NCBI RefSeq assembly: GCF_026262505.1
Contig: NC_067205.1
Location: 5,704,001 to 5,768,000 of the forward strand
DNA: 64,000 bases
Source: Trichomonas vaginalis G3
Taxonomy: Eukaryota; Parabasalia; Trichomonadida; Trichomonadidae
Reading direction: 5' to 3'
The notes beneath the pieces were generated by a model. It did no database searches. It had not been told where the DNA came from and saw nothing but the letters and a program-made list of their open reading frames with translations. The position numbers and the translations under genes are program-made. This document shows, piece after piece, positions 24,780 through 37,277 of this stretch; position 1 is the stretch's first letter; every line of letters begins with the position of its first letter.

Positions 24780-27700
24780 CCTCCATGTTAGAAAACATGT
24801 TAGAAAAGGTGTTAGATCTAACCATCTACCCTAAACATTATTTTTGGATCATTTACGCTCATGTTTGACAAAACATTTACACTCATTACGATGAAGAAGT
24901 TTCGACAAATCATTTACGCTCATGTTTGACAAAACATTTACGCTCATTACGATGAAGAAGTTTCGACAAATCATTTACGCTCATGTTTGACAAAACATTT
25001 ACGCTCATTACGATGAAGAAGTCATGAAAATTCATGAGGGTAGAAATGAGGGTAGAAATGAGGGTAGAAATGAGGTTAGATCTAACCATCTACCCTAAAC
25101 ATTATTTTTGGATCATTTACGCTCATGTTTGACAAAACATTTACACTCATTATGATGAAGAAGTTTCGACAAATCATTTACGCTCATGTTTGACAAAACA
25201 TTTACGCTCATTACGATGAAGAAGTTTCGACAAATCATTTACGCTCATGTTTGACAAAACATTTACGCTCATTACGATGAAGAAGTCATGAAAATTCATG
25301 AGGGTAGAAATGAGGGTAGAAATGAGGGTAGAAATGAGGTTAGATCTAACCATCTACCCTAAACATTATTTTTGGATCATTTACGCTCATGTTTGACAAA
25401 ACATTTACGCTCATTACGATGAAGAAGTTTCGACAAATCATTTACGCTCATGTTTGACAAAACATATACGCTCATTACGATGAAGAAGTCATGACAAAAC
25501 ATGTACGAAGAGATTCCGTATGAAAATTCATGAGGGTAGAAATGAGGGTAGAAATGAGGTTAGATCTAACCATCTACCCTAAACATTATTTTTGGATCAT
25601 TTACGCTCATGTTTGACAAAACATATACGCTCATTACGATGAAGAAGTCATGACAAAACATGTACGAAGAGATTCCGTATGAAAATTCATGAGGGTAGAA
25701 ATGAGGTTAGATCTACCCTTCTACCCTAAACATTATTTTTGCTGAATTCAGCAACATTCACGAAGCATTCACGATGAAATCATGACAAAAGCATTTACGA
25801 TGAAATCATGACAAATTCATGAAAATTCAAGAGGGTAGAAATGAGGGTAGAAATGAGGTTAGATCTACCCTTCTACCCTAAACATTATTTTTGGATCATT
25901 TACACTCATTACGATGAAGAAATCATGACAAAGTCTTGACAAAACATGTACGAAGAAGTCTTGACAAAGCATGTACGAAGAAGTCATGACAAAAGCATTT
26001 ACGAAGAAGTCATGACAAATTCATGAAAATTCAAGAGGGTAGAAATGAGGTTAGATCTACCCTTCTACCCTAAACATTATTTTTGGATCATTTACACTCA
26101 TTACGATGAAGTCATGACAAAGTCTTGACAAAACATGTACGAAGAAGTCTTGACAAAACATTTACGAAGAAGTCTTGACAAATTCATGAAAATTCAAGAG
26201 GGTAGAAATGAGGGTAGAAATGAGGTTAGATCTACCCTTCTACCCTAAACATTATTTTTGGATCATTTACACTCATTACGATGAAGTCATGACAAAGTCT
26301 TGACAAAACATGTATGAAGAAGTCTTGACAAAGCATGTACGAAGAAGTCTTGACAAAAGCATTTACGATGAAATCATGACAAATTCATGAAAATTCAAGA
26401 GGGTAGAAATGAGGGTAGAAATGAGGTTAGATCTACCCTTCTACCCTAAACATTATTTTTGGATCATTTACACTCATTACGAAGAAGTCATGACAAAGAA
26501 TTCACGTTTAAGTTTGACAAAAGCATTCACGATGAAATCATGACAAAAGCATTCACGATGAAATCATGACAAAACATGTACGAAGAAGTCATGACAAAAC
26601 ATGTACGAAGAAGTCATGACAAAGTCTTGACAAAACATGTACGATGAAGTCATGACAAAGTCTTGACAAAACATTTACGAAGAAGTCATGACAAAACATA
26701 TACGAAGAAGTCTTGACAAAACATATACGATGAAGTCATGACAAAGTCTTGACAAAACATTTACGATGAAATCATGACAAAAGCATTTACGATGAAATCA
26801 TGACAAATTCATGAAAATTCAAGAGGGTAGAAATGAGGGTAGAAATGAGGTTAGATCTACCCTTCTACCCTAAACATTATTTTTGGATCATTTACGCTCA
26901 TTACGATGAAGAAGTCATGACAAAACATATACGAAGAGATTCCGTATGAAAATTCATGAGGGTAGAAATGAGGTTAGAAATGAGGTTAGATCTACCCTTC
27001 TACCCTAAACATTATTTTTGGATCATTTACACTCATTACGATGAAGAAATCATGACAAAAGCATTTACGTTCATGTTTGACAAAACATTTACACTCATTA
27101 CGATGAAGAAGTCATGACAAATCATTTACGATGAAGAAATCATGACAAATCATTTACGCTCATGTTTGACAAAACATTTACACTCATTACGATGAAGAAA
27201 TCATGACAAATCATTTACGATGAAGAAGTCATGACAAAACATGTACGATGAAGAAGTCATGACAAAACATTTACACTCATTACGATGAAGAAGTCATGAC
27301 AAATCATTTACGATGAAGAAGTTTCGACAAATCATGTACGATGAAGAAATCATGACAAAACATTTACGCTCATTATGATGAAGAAATCATGACAAAACAT
27401 GTACGATGAAGTTTCGACAAAACATGTACGATGAAGTTTCGACAAAACATGTACGATGAAGAAATCATGACAAATCATTTACGCTCATTACGATGAAGAA
27501 ATCATGACAAATCATTTACGCTCATTACGATGAAGAAATCATGACAAAACATATACGCTCATTACGATGAAGAAGTTTCACAAATCATTCCCGATAAAGT
27601 GTTTTAACGTTCATGTCTGATGAAGAAGTTTCGACACATTCATTTACACTCATTCTGATGAAGTATTGACACTCATGTTTGACAAATCATATACGAAGAA

Positions 27701-29622
27701 GTCATGACAAAACATTTACGATGAAGTTTTGACACGAAGTGAAGATTTGCACTTCGTCAAAAAAGTGAAGTTTCGACAAAACATTTACGTTCATGTTTGA
27801 CAAAGCATAAACGTTCATTACGATGAAGAAATCATGACAAAGCATATACGTTCATGTTTGACAAAACATATACGCTCATTACGATGAAGAAATCATGACA
27901 AAACATTTACACTCATTACGATGAAGAAGTCATGAAAATTCATGAGGTTAGAAATGAGGTTAGATCTACCCTTCTACCCTAAAATATATTTTGGGTCATT
28001 TACACTCATTACGATGAAGAAATCATGACAAAACATTTACACTCATTACGATGAAGAAATCATGAAAATTCATGAGGTTAGAAATGAGGTTAGAAATGAG
28101 GTTAGAAATGAGGTTAGATCTACCCTTCTACCCTAAAATATATTTTGGGTCATTTACACTCATTACGATGAAGAAATCATGACAAAACATTTACACTCAT
28201 GTTTGACAAAGCATAAACGATGAAGAAATCATGACAAAACATTTACGATGAAATCATCATGACAAAGCATATACGATGAAGAAATCATGAAAATTCATGA
28301 GGTTAGAAATGAGGTTAGATCTACCCTTCTACCCTAAAATATATTTTGGGTCATTTACACTCATTACGATGAAGAAGTCATGACAAATCATTTACGAAGA
28401 AATCATGACAAAACATATACAATGAAGAAATCATGACAAAGCATATACGATGAAGTTTCGACAAATCATTTACGGTCATGTTTGACAAAGCATATACGAT
28501 GAAGTTTTGACAAAACATTTACGATGAAGTTTTGACACGAAGTGAAGATTTGCACTTCGTCAAAAAAGTGAAGTTTCGACAAAACATTTACGTTCATGTT
28601 TGACAAAACATATACGATGAAATCATGACAAAACATATACGCTCATTACGATGAAGAAGTATTGACAAAACATTTACGTTCATTACGATGAAGAAATCAT
28701 GACAAAACATTTACGATGAAATCATCATGACAAAGCATATACGATGAAGAAATCATGAAAATTCATGAGGTTAGAAATGAGGTTAGATCTACCCTTCTAC
28801 CCTAAAATATATTTTGGGTCATTTACACTCATTACGATGAAGAAGTCATGACAAATCATTTACGAAGAAATCATGACAAAACATATACAATGAAGAAATC
28901 ATGACAAAGCATATACGATGAAGTTTCGACAAATCATTTACGGTCATGTTTGACAAAGCATATACGATGAAGTTTTGACAAAACATTTACGTTCATGTTT
29001 GACAAAACATTTACGATGAAGTTTTGACACGAAGTGAAGATTTGCACTTCGTCAAAAAAGTGAAGTTTCGACAAAACATTTACGTTCATGTTTGACAAAA
29101 CATATACGATGAAATCATGACAAAACATATACCCTCATTACGATGAAGAAATCATGAAAATTCATGAGGTGAGAAAAGAGGTGAGAAAAGAGGTGAGATC
29201 TCACCTCTTCACCTAAAATATATTTTTGTCTGATTTACACTCATTACGATGAAGAAATCATGACAAAAGCATTTACGTTCATGTTTGACAAAACATTTAC
29301 ACTCATTACGATGAAGAAGTCATGACAAATCATTTACGATGAAGAAATCATGACAAATCATTTACGCTCATGTTTGACAAAACATTTACACTCATTACGA
29401 TGAAGAAATCATGACAAATCATTTACGATGAAGAAGTCATGACAAAACATTTACGATAAAATCATGACAAAACATTTACGATAAAATCACGACAAAACAT
29501 ATACGTTTAGTTTCGATGAAATCATCATGACAAAGCATATACGATGAAGTCACGACAAATCATTTACGATGAAGTTTGACAAAACATATACGTTCATGTT
29601 TGACAAAACATGTACGATGAAA

Positions 29623-29722
29623 TCTATGAACATAATAATATTTCAAACCAGGAGCCAAATTCTTGCGATTTTCATATGGAATCTCTTCCCTCGGTTTTCC
29701 GAGGTAAGCAATTATATGAAAT
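29623..29722 (-). pseudogene. Fragment of the 49.2-kb KilA-N gene, right arm copy b
   Basis: Matches 49709-49806 in the same orientation over about 95 bp; CCAGGAGCCAAATTCTTGCG is identical in both. Mirror image of the left-arm b fragments. The sister fragment follows at 29746-29845. Confidence 0.75.
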
Positions 29723-29745
29723 CATTTACACTCATTACGATGAAG

Positions 29746-29845
29746 TCTATGAACATAATAATATTTCAAACCAGGAGTCAAATTCTTGCGATTTTCATAT
29801 GGAATCTCTTCTCTCGGTTTTTCGAGGGAAACAATCATATGAAAT
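29746..29845 (-). pseudogene. Fragment of the 49.2-kb KilA-N gene, right arm copy a
   Basis: Second fragment of the right-arm pair, with GGAGTCAAATT and TTCTCTCGG differences typical of the a-type fragments in the left arm. That both arms hold the same a/b pair shows the pair existed before the palindrome was formed. Confidence 0.7.
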
Positions 29846-30734
29846 CATTTACACTCGTTACGATGAAGAAGTCATAACAAAACATATACGAAGAAGTTTT
29901 GACAAAACATATACGTTCATGTTTGACAAAACATTTACGATGAAGTCATGACAAAACATATACGATGAAGTCATGACAAAACATATACGATGAAGTCATG
30001 ACAAAACATATACGATGAAGTCATGACAAAACATTTACGATGAAGTTCCATGAGGTCATAACAAATCATTTACGATGAAGTCATGACAAAGCATATACGT
30101 TCATTACGATGAAATCTTGACAAAACATATACGTTCATTACGATGAAATCTTGACAAAACATATACGTTCATGTTTGACAAAACATATACGAAGAAGTCT
30201 TGACAAATCATTTACGAAGAAATCATGACAAAACATATACGATGAAGTCATGACAAAACATATACGATGAAGTCATGACAAAACATATACGATGAAGTCA
30301 TGACAAAACATATACGAAGAAGTCATGACAAAACATTTACGATGAAGAAATCATGACAAAACATTTACGATGAAGAAATCATGACAAAACATTTACGTTC
30401 ATGTTTGACAAAACATATACGAAGAAGTCATGACAAAACATATACGATGAAGTCTTGACAAAACATTTACGATGAAGTCATGGCAAAACATTTACGATGA
30501 AGTCATGACAAAACATTTACGTTCATGTTTGACAAAACATATACGTTCATTACGATGAAATCATGACAAAACATATACGAAGAAGTCATGACAAAGCATA
30601 TACGATGAAGTTTATTTCCTGGACTGTTGTCTAAATGTCATGTTGTCAGTAATTTTAAGAGAAGTTAATTAACCTGGTAGCACATGGTAACATGGTAACA
30701 TGGTAACAGTGAAAACATTAACGTAAACATTATT

Positions 30735-30955
30735 TTTGCTGAATTCAGCAACAAAATGAACGAGGTCAGGATGTATGCAAATACCTTTGAATTCATTCAT
30801 AAATTCCTTAGTAAGCTCATAAATGCTTGTTTTGAGGTTGAGCCACTTTTGGCTCGACCGTATTCTTTCAACCAAAACTCAAGAATTTTCCTGTGTGAAT
30901 TTTGTATAAAAAGCTACCGTCTGAATTCCGGCGATTGCTATATTCTTCACAAAAC
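30735..30955 (-). pseudogene. KilA-N domain fragment, right arm copy
   Basis: Reverse complement of the left-arm fragment at 12360-12572. The KilA-N frame on the minus strand is open from about 30875 to 30737. One nearby base change makes AAAAAGCTACCG where the left copies have AAAAAGCAACCG. Confidence 0.65.
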
Positions 30956-31779
30956 ATTTACGATGAGGTCATGACAAAACATATACGATGAGGTCATAAC
31001 AAAACATTTACGATGAGGTCATGACAAAACATTTACGTTTAAGTTCCATGAGGTCATAACAAAACATTTATGTTTAAGTTCCATGAGGTCATAACAAAAC
31101 ATTTACGATGAGGTCATGACAAAACATTAACGATGAAATCATGACAAAACATATACGATGAAGAAGTCATGACAAAACATTTACGTTTAAGTTCCATGAG
31201 GTCATAACAAAACATTTACGATGAGGTCATGTTAGAAAACATGTTAGAAAAGGTGTTAGATCTAACATTCTAACATAAACATTATTTTTGGATCATTTAC
31301 ACTCATTACGATGATGAAATCATGACAAAACATTAACGATGAAATCATGACAAAACATTTACGATGAAGTATTGATAAATCATGTTTGACAAAACATTAA
31401 CGATGAAGTATTGATAAAGGATATACGATGAAGTTTCGACACATTCATTTACACTCATGTTTGACAAAGGATATACGATGAAGTTTCGACACATTCATTT
31501 ACACTCATTACGATGAAGAAGTTTCGACACATCATTTACACTCATGTTTGACAAAACATTAACGATGAAATCATCATGACAAATCATTTACACTCATGTT
31601 TGACAAATCATTTACACTCATTATGATGAAGGATATACGATGAAGTATTGACACATTCATTTACGCTCATGTTTGACAAAGGATATACGATGAAGTTTCG
31701 ACGCATTCATTTACACTCATTACGATGAAGAAGTCATGACAAAACATTAACGATGAAGAAGTCTTGATAAAGCATATAC

Positions 31780-34696
31780 GTTCATGTCTGACGATAAAGT
31801 TTGACGATAAAGTTTTCACAAATCATTCCCGATGAAGTTTGATAAAGTGTTTTAACGTTCATGTCTGACGTTCATGTCTGACGTTCATGTCTGATAAAGT
31901 TTGACGATAAAGTTTGACGATAAAGTTTTCACAAATCATTCCTGATAAAGTTTGATGAAGTTTGACGATGAAGTTTGATAAAGTGTTTTAACGTTCATGT
32001 CTGACGATGAAGTTTGACGATGAAGTTTGACGATGAAGTTTTCACAAATCATTCCTGATGAAGTTTGATGAAGTTTGACGATGAAGTTTGATAAAGTGTT
32101 TTAACGTTCATGTCTGACGATGAAGTTTGATGATAAAGTTTGATAAAGTGTTTTAACGTTCATGTCTGACGATGAAGTTTGACGATGAAGTTTGATAAAG
32201 TGTTTTAACGTTCATGTCTGACGATGAAGTTTGACGATGAAGTTTGACGATAAAGTTTGACGTTCATGTCTGACGATGAAGTTTGACGATAAAGTTTTCA
32301 CAAATCATTCCCGATGAAGTTTGATGAAGTTTTCACAAAGTTTCACAAATCATTCCCGATAAAGTTTGACGATAAAGTTTGACGATAAAGTTTTCACAAA
32401 TCATTCCTGATGAAGTTTGATGAAGTTTGACGATAAAGTTTGATAAAGTGTTTTAACGTTCATGTCTGACGATGAAGTTTGACGATAAAGTTTGACGATG
32501 AAGTTTGATGATAAAGTTTGATAAAGTGTTTTAACGTTCATGTCTGACGATGAAGTTTGACGATAAAGTTTGATAAAGTGTTTTAACGTTCATGTCTGAC
32601 GTTCATGTCTGACGATGAAGTTTGACGATGAAGTTTGATAAAGTGTTTTAACGTTCATGTCTGACGATGAAGTTTGACGATAAAGTTTGACGATGAAGTT
32701 TGATGATAAAGTTTGATAAAGTGTTTTAACGTTCATGTCTGACGATGAAGTTTGACGATAAAGTTTGATAAAGTGTTTTAACGTTCATGTCTGACGATGA
32801 AGTTTGACGATGAAGTTTGATAAAGTGTTTTAACGTTCATGTCTGACGATGAAGTTTGACGATGAAGTTTGATGATAAAGTTTGATAAAGTGTTTTAACG
32901 TTCATGTCTGACGATGAAGTTTGACGATGAAGTTTGATAAAGTGTTTTAACGTTCATGTCTGACGTTCATGTCTGACGATGAAGTTTGACGATAAAGTTT
33001 TCACAAATCATTCCTGATGAAGTTTGATAAAGTTTGACGATGAAGTTTGATAAAGTGTTTTAACGTTCATGTCTGACGATGAAGTTTGACGATAAAGTTT
33101 GACGATGAAGTTTGATGATAAAGTTTGATAAAGTGTTTTAACGTTCATGTCTGACGATGAAGTTTGACGATAAAGTTTGATAAAGTGTTTTAACGTTCAT
33201 GTCTGACGATGAAGTTTGACGATAAAGTTTGATAAAGTGTTTTAACGTTCATGTCTGACGTTCATGTCTGACGATGAAGTTTGACGATAAAGTTTGACGA
33301 TAAAGTTTGACGATAAAGTTTTCACAAATCATTCCTGATAAAGTTTGATGAAGTTTGACGATGAAGTTTGATAAAGTGTTTTAACGTTCATGTCTGACGT
33401 TCATGTCTGACGATGTAGTTTTCACAAAGTTTGATAAAGTGTTTTAACGTTCATGTCTGACGTTCATGTCTGACGTTCATGTCTGACGATGAAGTTTGAC
33501 GATGAAGTTTGATAAAGTGTTTTAACGTTCATGTCTGACGTTCATGTCTGACGATGAAGTTTGACGATAAAGTTTTCACAAATCATTCCTGATGAAGTTT
33601 GATAAAGTTTGACGATGAAGTTTGATAAAGTGTTTTAACGTTCATGTCTGACGATGAAGTTTGACGATAAAGTTTGACGATGAAGTTTGATGATAAAGTT
33701 TGATAAAGTGTTTTAACGTTCATGTCTGACGATGAAGTTTGATGATAAAGTTTGATAAAGTGTTTTAACGTTCATGTCTGACGATGAAGTTTGATGATAA
33801 AGTTTGATAAAGTGTTTTAACGTTCATGTCTGACGATGAAGTTTGACGATAAAGTTTGATAAAGTGTTTTAACGTTCATGTCTGACGTTCATGTCTGACG
33901 ATGAAGTTTGACGATAAAGTTTGACGATAAAGTTTGACGATAAAGTTTTCACAAATCATTCCTGATAAAGTTTGATGAAGTTTGACGATGAAGTTTGATA
34001 AAGTGTTTTAACGTTCATGTCTGACGTTCATGTCTGACGTTCATGTCTGACGATGTAGTTTTCACAAAGTTTGATAAAGTGTTTTAACGTTCATGTCTGA
34101 CGATGAAGTTTGACGATAAAGTTTGATAAAGTGTTTTAACGTTCATGTCTGACGATGAAGTTTGACGATAAAGTTTGACGTTGAAGTTTGACGATAAAGT
34201 TTGATAAAGTGTTTTAACGTTCATGTCTGACGTTCATGTCTGACGTTCATGTCTGATAAAGTTTGACGATGAAGTTTGACGATAAAGTTTTCACAAATCA
34301 TTCCTGATGAAGTTTGATGAAGTTTGACGATGAAGTTTGATAAAGTGTTTTAACGTTCATGTCTGACGATGAAGTTTGACGATAAAGTTTGACGATGAAG
34401 TTTGATGATAAAGTTTGATAAAGTGTTTTAACGTTCATGTCTGACGTTCATGTCTGACGATGAAGTTTGATAAAGTGTTTTAACGTTCATGTCTGACGAT
34501 GAAGTTTGACGATGAAGTTTGATAAAGTGTTTTAACGTTCATGTCTGACGTTCATGTCTGACGTTCATGTCTGACGATGTAGTTTTCACAAAGTTTGATA
34601 AAGTGTTTTAACGTTCATGTCTGACGTTCATGTTTGACGATAAAGTTTGATAAAGTGTTTTAACGTTCATGTCTGACGATGAAGTTTGACGATGAA
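31780..34696. repeat. Higher-order satellite A, right arm
   Basis: Inverted and expanded form of 4385-5300: modules GACGATGAAGTTT, GACGATAAAGTTT, GATAAAGTGTTTTAACG, TTCATGTCTGACG and TCACAAATCATTCCTGATG. Blocks of roughly 350-450 bp (for example around 33000-33420 and 33560-34080) repeat as higher-order units. The inner Maverick is inserted at 34701 and the array continues at 61351. Confidence 0.85.
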
Positions 34697-34701
34697 GTTT
34701 G
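34697..34701. repeat. Target site duplication of inner Maverick, left copy (GTTTG)
   Basis: GTTTG directly precedes AGTTAGTATAC at 34702 and is repeated after the right terminus at 61346-61350. The duplication lies within satellite A (GAAGTTTGACG), so by itself it is modest evidence, but the termini match exactly. Confidence 0.75.
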
Positions 34702-34710
34702 AGTTAGTAT

Positions 34711-34759
34711 ACATATCAAGGGTACGGCGGCACTGCGCGCCTCCTTACCCCTGATATGT
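34711..34759 (+). other. Terminal hairpin of inner Maverick, left end
   Basis: CATATCA (34712-34718) pairs with TGATATG (34752-34758), an A/C mismatch follows, then GGGTA (34720-34724) pairs with TACCC (34746-34750). The 21-base loop contains GGCACTGCGCGCCTCC, the same 16 bases as in the outer element. Confidence 0.8.
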
Positions 34760-34884
34760 GAATTTGACACTTTACGAAACCGTTAACGTATATTTTACAA
34801 CACAAACGACAACACTAACTTAACCTTAAATATTTACAAAGCCACCAACCACTTCACCTCACTAATGTAAAAAAATAAACGTTC

Positions 34885-35205
34885 TCACTTACAAAAGTAT
34901 TGCAACTCCTCCCATTGCTGTGCTTCATATAACAGCTCATAATCTTCTGACTCACTTTCTTCTTCATATAGGTCAAAATCACTGTCATAGTTTATACCTG
35001 TAAGTTTTGACAAAGCTAATGAAACACGCTTACCGTTTGTATCATATGCTTGTATAAACTTTCCATTATGCTTGTAGTCATAAACGCTCAAACTAACTTT
35101 ACCCTTTCTCCCTCGTATCTGATAGAATGTATTTTCACGAGGAACGAAGAACAAATTCTTGAACTCATGACCGTTGTAGTTTGTTATCTCAATAGTTTTC
35201 GTCAT
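34885..35205 (-). CDS. Hypothetical 106-residue acidic protein in inner terminal repeat
   Basis: I do not recognise it. It starts MTKTIEITNYNGHEF, has a basic middle (RGRKGKVSLSVYDYKHNGK, about 32-50) that suggests a small beta-rich fold, and a strongly acidic tail (YEEESESEDYELLYEAQ, about 80-96). There is no signal peptide or membrane segment. It points outward, toward the element end, as does the 144-residue gene of the outer element in its own terminal repeat after inversion. The right-arm copy (60842-61162) has a stop in place of Arg 32, so only this copy is intact. Confidence 0.65.
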   Translation of the reverse strand: MTKTIEITNYNGHEFKNLFFVPRENTFYQIRGRKGKVSLSVYDYKHNGKFIQAYDTNGKRVSLALSKLTGINYDSDFDLYEEESESEDYELLYEAQQWEELQYFCK

Positions 35206-35298
35206 TTATATAAAAATAAAATAAAAAATAAAATAAAAAATAAACTTAAAATTAATGATATCACCACCCTCACACGTATGAAAACATCCATTTAAACT

Positions 35299-35750
35299 TA
35301 GGTGAAGTGGTGAGATCTCACCTCTTTTTTCACCTGTTTTTTCACCCTGTTGAATTTTCATGACTTCTTCATCGTAAATGTTTTGTCAAGACTTCTTCAT
35401 CGTAATGAGCGTAAATGATCCAAAAATATATTTTAGGTGAAGTGGTGAGATCTCACCTCTTTTTTCACCTGTTTTTTCACCCTGTTGAATTTTCATGACT
35501 TCTTCATCGTAAATGTTTTGTCAAGACTTCTTCATCGTAATGAGCGTAAATGATCCAAAAATATATTTTAGGTGAAGTGGTGAGATCTCACCTCTTTTTT
35601 CACCTGTTTTTTCACCCTGTTGAATTTTCATGACTTCTTCATCGTAAATGTTTTGTCAAGACTTCTTCATCGTAATGAGCGTAAATGATCCAAAAATATA
35701 TTTTAGGTGAAGTGGTGAGATCTCACCTCTTTTTTCACCTGTTTTTTCAC
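35299..35750. promoter_or_regulatory. Four AGATCT modules (GGTGA variant) in left terminal repeat
   Basis: AGGTGAAGTGGTGAGATCTC with CACCTCTTTTTTCACC and a following TTTTTTCACCC occurs at 35299, about 35439, 35573 and 35706. The last three form a 133-bp tandem repeat with short satellite units between them. The right terminal repeat has one module (60693-60745). This intergenic stretch of more than 400 bp has no gene. Confidence 0.65.
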
Positions 35751-35792
35751 CCTGTTGAATTCATTGCTTTATAACTCTCTTCCTTGGTTTCT

Positions 35793-36032
35793 TCATTTTT
35801 CATCATTGACTTTCTCCAACTCTTCTAACTTCTTCTTAAGTTCAACAATGTTGTCCTCATGATGTTTAATCTTTCTCAAAATTCCTTCTCTATCTAATGG
35901 TTGCTTTATCTTTCTAAACTGAACTCTACCATCCTTCATAGTATGAATGTAAAAACCTTCTGGAATAGTTCCTGATTTAATGTATTCTACCAAAAACTTT
36001 TGTTTCATTGCTTCAGTGACTTTAGTCGTCAT
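35793..36032 (-). CDS. Small basic coiled-coil protein, inner-element homologue
   Basis: 79 residues from the ATG at 36032. It is nearly identical to residues 22 onward of the 99-residue proteins in the outer terminal repeats, including EGFYIHTMKDGRVQFRKIKQ and the C-terminal Lys/Glu/Leu coiled coil, but its last residues differ (LEKVNDEK). The possible upstream start is a TTG codon and is not needed. The first gene inside the left repeat, it is on the same strand as the 146-residue and capsid genes. Function unknown. Confidence 0.65.
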   Translation of the reverse strand: MTTKVTEAMKQKFLVEYIKSGTIPEGFYIHTMKDGRVQFRKIKQPLDREGILRKIKHHEDNIVELKKKLEELEKVNDEK

Positions 36033-36079
36033 TTCAATCAAATAAAAATTATAATATTAAATAAAAATAACGTTATTTT

Positions 36080-36520
36080 TCAGTAAGGAAACGCAGGAGT
36101 TTTACGATTTATTTGAGGAGTAGGTTCTGGTTTAAATGTTGGAGTCGGTTTAGGAGTTGACTTTTGAACAGGAGTTTGTACTTCCATAGGTTCAGGAGTC
36201 ATTGAAGGTTTTGCTTGTGAAGGTGTCGGAGTTTGTTTAACTTCAGCTACTTCAGTATTATTTACAACATTTGCTTTATTTCTTTTCAACATCATTACTG
36301 CTCCTGCTGTAGCTAGCAAACCTAGTGGGAGACCATATTTTATATAAGGACTTGACCAAATGCTATTTTTGACAGGAGCTGGTGGAACACCTAACCTTGG
36401 TGAGACTGCTCTTTGCCATTGTGCAGCTCGTAAGAAATATTCAATAGGTGCTCCATAATCGTTTGGTAAAGTTTGTTTCATAGATGGTGAAGGTTCACGA
36501 GAGCTTGATGAAGAACTCAT
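36080..36520 (-). CDS. Putative small membrane or virion protein with proline-rich tail
   Basis: 146 residues: a Ser-rich N-terminus (SSSSSSREPSPS), a soluble segment with an EYFLRAAQWQRAV helix near residue 27, one hydrophobic segment at about 62-78 (YGLPLGLLATAGAVMML) followed by basic residues KRNK, then a Thr/Pro/Lys-rich tail (TPKPTPTFKPEPTP). This is a one-pass membrane-protein pattern. Its place directly downstream of the capsid gene suggests a minor virion component, but there is no family match I can name. A TTTATTTTT promoter-like stretch precedes the ATG (about 36529-36537). Confidence 0.6.
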   Translation of the reverse strand: MSSSSSSREPSPSMKQTLPNDYGAPIEYFLRAAQWQRAVSPRLGVPPAPVKNSIWSSPYIKYGLPLGLLATAGAVMMLKRNKANVVNNTEVAEVKQTPTPSQAKPSMTPEPMEVQTPVQKSTPKPTPTFKPEPTPQINRKTPAFPY

Positions 36521-37277
36521 TTATAAGCTTTAAAAATAAACGTTCATCCTTTATTCCTCACTGTCGTCCGTAGCTAAGTTATAGTCATCTAATCTTATTA
36601 TGGGGATGCCATTAGCACGCACCTGAATGGCAAAGCAACAATCCCTCATAAATCCAATAAGTGGCTTTGGTACGTTTTCAGTTGCTAGTTCAATAGGTCC
36701 TTTAACAGACAATTTGTATGTTATTGGAGCAGTAGATGTTTGACCTTGCTGGAAGCAAAAGTCCACTTCTGTTGGAAAACCACATAAGAAATGTGTGTTG
36801 TCATAGCTATCCCATTTATGTTCCACACTACCATCATCCACCAATGACCTCATAACATCTTCATTAAATCCTATCATATCATTGTTTGTATTGCAAGCGT
36901 TCGCAACCATTTCATAAAATACAGGTCCATATGATTTTTCAGGTTCTGCAGGCATATTTCCATAAGCTCCCATGGAAAGCTGAAGATATTTAAACTTAGG
37001 GTTCTCAAAATTAACATAATAGTTGTCTTTCTTTCTAAATAGTGCCCAAATACTTTTAACATTAATAGGCGTATAAGCTGTTGTAAATGTTGCACTTGAA
37101 CTATCTGTATTCTTTGAGAATGAACCGTCCATAGGAATCCAATCCATAACTTTAACAGGAAAACATAAAGCCTCGTTTGTATAATGTTCTACAAGTTCTG
37201 TATAAATGTTAGGGTCTAAAGAGAATGACTTTGGATGAATGAAACATTCATTAAAATCCATCTTTGTTCGAAATAGT

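Larger units (their letters stand above)
24780..31779. repeat. Right arm of the giant palindrome (inverted satellite)
   Basis: Reverse complement of the left-arm satellite, with inverted AGATCT modules, hairpins and KilA-N fragments in the expected mirror order. It contains only one 5.7-kb block. Units between 28.3 and 29.15 kb are locally duplicated (the GACGAAGTG hairpin appears twice within 500 bp). Open frames here are satellite-derived. Confidence 0.85.
34702..35795. repeat. Left terminal inverted repeat of inner Maverick
   Basis: Matches about 60655-61345 in reverse complement. It is longer than the right copy because a unit of about 133 bp containing an AGATCT module and satellite (CATGACTTCTTCATCG) is repeated three times here (about 35351-35750). 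The repeat contains the 106-residue gene and ends within the 3' end of the gene at 35793. Confidence 0.85.

Noticed and set aside
5357-31780. CRISPR-like array
   Set aside because: Units are degenerate and contiguous with no unique spacers of constant length, no cas genes, and the host is eukaryotic; the repeated KilA-N pieces are the same two sequences, not a diverse set.
35050-35295. 81-codon frame opposite the 106-residue gene, and its copy at 60752-60997
   Set aside because: Shadow of the real gene plus low-complexity A/T leader; start codon is non-standard.
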